From JBAZZQ01 sp041658725 (lineage in GTDB: Bacteria > Planctomycetota > Phycisphaerae > JAAYCJ01): DNA of 21,134 bases. Below are positions 19,847 through 21,134 of the stretch, piece after piece (the first letter of the stretch is position 1; every line of letters starts with the position of its first letter). The translations under genes and the position numbers were made by a program. A model generated the notes under the pieces. It was not told where the DNA came from. It worked only from the letters and a program-made list of their open reading frames with translations, and made no database searches. The stretch lies in contig JBAZZQ010000064.1 of assembly GCA_041658725.1 (NCBI GenBank), positions 1 to 21,134 on the forward strand, written 5' to 3'.

Positions 19847-20128
19847 CTATTTTTTTTTATCCGCGTCATCTTCCGGCACGTCCTGCTCCGCCGGCAGAAC
19901 TCCATGCGAGCTTAGAAACTCCTGGATGATTTCTCTGGCCCGCGGTTCCTGATCTTCGGGGACGAGGATCTCCAGGTCGCCGAGCGGAGAGACGTCTCCC
20001 CACACGGCGGCGGTCGAACGATTGGCCAGATAGGCTTCGATCCCGGCGTCTTTTAAGTGCTGCACAATCAGCTCCCCCTGCCATTCCGTCTCCGGTCCAA
20101 ATACTTTTACGATGTTTTTTTCTTCCAT
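19847..20128 (-). CDS. DUF2007 domain protein
   Basis: 93 residues. The sequence K-V-F-G-P-E-T-E-W-Q-G-E-L-I-V-Q-H-L-K-D-A-G-I-E-A-Y-L (strand, helix, strand), then G-D-L-E-I-L-V-P-E-D-Q-E-P-R-A-R-E-I-I-Q-E-F-L, is the DUF2007 pattern, a small ferredoxin-like fold labelled as putative prokaryotic signal-transducing protein, with unproved role. The family's middle block W-G...L-x-V, here A-V-W-G-D-V-S-P-L, is present. An acidic then lysine-rich tail follows (E-D-D-A-D-K-K-K). The start at 20128 has GAGG about 8 bases upstream. It is separated from the upstream lipoprotein gene by 71 bases and may be co-transcribed. Confidence 0.85.
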   Translation of the reverse strand: MEEKNIVKVFGPETEWQGELIVQHLKDAGIEAYLANRSTAAVWGDVSPLGDLEILVPEDQEPRAREIIQEFLSSHGVLPAEQDVPEDDADKKK

Positions 20129-20199
20129 GATTTATCCTCGTCTATTTGAATTTCTCTTAATAAATTTTATCCCAGCCGGACCCTAAAACCAATAGGCCA

Positions 20200-20916
20200 T
20201 TATTTTTCCAATTCACGAAGGGCTCGGCCAAAATTCTTTTGCAATCCGGCGACCGTCTGGGCCCGGGTTTGTCTCTGAATTCTTTCTTTCGCGGAATTGG
20301 CGCTGAGCGGAAATACTTTTTCTTCGCGATTCAATTCGCTTTCCGCGGTGGCCAGGATCAATCCGGTACGGGTATCGACCAGCGCCGCCTGGCAGGCACT
20401 ATAATATCCGACGGTATACGCGGCGTTCTTATACCCATCGCTGGCGTTATCCTGCTGAATATAAACCAGCAGCAGGGGCGCGTGCAGCATGGCAGCCGCG
20501 TCGCGAAGCTTTTTAAGAGTGGGGTTTCCCGTCAGGAGCGATGGATTGATAAACAACACCCGCCGGACGATTCCTTTATAAAATTTTCCCCGCTGACCCG
20601 TGAGATTTCGCCAGCCGTCGGCCTCGTCGCCACGGAGCGTCTCAACGGCGTATTGACCGGCATCGTGTTCCTCATACGCATATTCGGGATAAGGGTTCTG
20701 AACCTTGGCAACCGCCACGACCACGGGAAATTCGGGCTTCACCTGGGCCGCAAGGTACTTTTCGATTTTTTGTTCCGATAGATCCGCCAGTTCCGGAGAA
20801 AGCACGCTGAGTTTCGGAACGGGCCTGGTTAGTGGACGATAACTTGCGCATCCGAAAACCAGAACGCCGGATAAGATCATTCCCACCTTAAAATATCGAT
20901 TAATCCCGCTGTGCAT
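20200..20916 (-). CDS. Putative lipoprotein
   Basis: 238 residues from the ATG at 20916 with AAGGAG well placed upstream. Signal peptide K-V-G-M-I-L-S-G-V-L-V-F-G-C-A-S gives a lipobox at Cys23. The mature part has a helix L-S-E-Q-K-I-E-K-Y-L, a strand F-P-V-V-V-A-V-A-K-V, a charged mid region, R-V-L-F-I-N-P-S-L-L, L-R-D-A-A-A-M-L-H-A-P-L-L-L-V-Y-I-Q-Q-D and A-A-L-V-D-T-R-T-G-L-I-L-A-T-A-E. The end is a long helix. The V-D-T-R-T-G-x-I-L-A-T-A-E block is shared by various bacterial lipoproteins of the CsgG/TolB-like alpha/beta type, and the order (strand, helix with A-P-L-L-L-V, D-x-x-T-G) resembles the facing pair at 18453 and 19118. I cannot name a characterised family. Confidence 0.8.
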   Translation of the reverse strand: MHSGINRYFKVGMILSGVLVFGCASYRPLTRPVPKLSVLSPELADLSEQKIEKYLAAQVKPEFPVVVAVAKVQNPYPEYAYEEHDAGQYAVETLRGDEADGWRNLTGQRGKFYKGIVRRVLFINPSLLTGNPTLKKLRDAAAMLHAPLLLVYIQQDNASDGYKNAAYTVGYYSACQAALVDTRTGLILATAESELNREEKVFPLSANSAKERIQRQTRAQTVAGLQKNFGRALRELEK

Positions 20917-21059
20917 TGAAAACTCCTTTTAAAACACCATCGACCATTCCATGTAATCTAATTTTAATCTCGCAAACATCTTAATTGCAAATCAATATCA
21001 AATATTTACTCAAATTGACCGGTTTTTAAAATAATGACACGGAAAATCACAAAAGAAGT

Positions 21060-21117
21060 GCGGCCTATTCTGTCGATAAGTGGTTTGGAAACAAATGCTT
21101 ATCGGAGGATAAGCCGC
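21060..21117 (+). promoter_or_regulatory. Hairpin burying the ribosome site of the gene starting at 21118
   Basis: Bases 21060-21080 and 21098-21117 pair imperfectly over about 20 positions. The core CGATAAG (21074-21080) with CTTATCG (21098-21104) is perfect; the outer GCGGC...GCCGC also pairs. The right arm contains GGAGG (21104-21108), the ribosome site 9 bases before the ATG. Such leader hairpins are known in several insertion sequences, where they limit transposase translation. Confidence 0.5.
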
Positions 21118-21134
21118 ATGATTACTATCGGCAG
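21118..21134 (+). CDS. Start of a gene cut by the window edge, possibly a transposase
   Basis: Only five codons are visible, M-I-T-I-G, after a good GGAGG site with 9-base spacing. IS110-type transposases often begin like this (M-x-T-I-G-x-D), and the hairpin leader would suit a mobile element, but five residues are not enough to decide. Confidence 0.3.

Overview
The window looks like a chromosomal stretch from a Gram-negative-type bacterium. My best guess is a planctomycete-like lineage (Phycisphaerae or a relative). This rests on the style of the genes: a very large SecA with extra inserts, an EF-P with an atypical loop, DUF2752, many short lipoproteins, BrnT-like modules and a PIN/TRAM-ispD operon. 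It is an inference from gene content, not a phylogenetic result. No rRNA, tRNA or CRISPR was seen, and no gap between genes exceeds about 260 bases.

Left third (1-8550) is accessory DNA around one housekeeping gene. It opens with the tail of an IS630-type transposase and a degenerate REP-like inverted repeat. Then come a SpoIIM-like membrane protein, a GNAT acetyltransferase, and a minus-strand cluster: a ParDE-type toxin-antitoxin pair, a tiny overlapping ORF and a DUF2442 protein. Next is an unrecognised zinc-ribbon protein, divergent from a LexA/CI-like S24 auto-cleaving repressor; the two share a palindrome containing both -35 boxes. After recJ come a BrnT/BrnA pair, a frameshifted membrane-protein gene and a second BrnT-like/CopG-like pair.

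Middle (8540-14722): a GT39/ArnT-like membrane glycosyltransferase runs toward secA. The two stop codons are separated by a large hairpin with perfect 37-bp arms. secA (1312 aa) is translationally coupled to efp upstream. SecA carries a Cys-rich insert near the helicase motifs and about five degenerate repeats in its C-terminal helical region.

Right third (14915-21134): a rightward operon encodes a YacL-like PIN/TRAM membrane protein, IspD (MEP isoprenoid pathway) and a COG0731-like radical SAM protein. A second long imperfect hairpin follows. Then come a DUF2752 membrane protein and two adjacent, apparently paralogous lipoproteins, ending at a 12-bp-stem hairpin. Facing them on the minus strand are a DUF2007 protein and a third lipoprotein. 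The last 75 bases hold a hairpin that buries the Shine-Dalgarno of a gene starting at 21118, possibly a transposase.

Most unusual items: the shared operator of the S24 repressor and the zinc-ribbon gene, the architecture of SecA, the frameshifted membrane gene, and the family of large hairpins built from short near-repeats.
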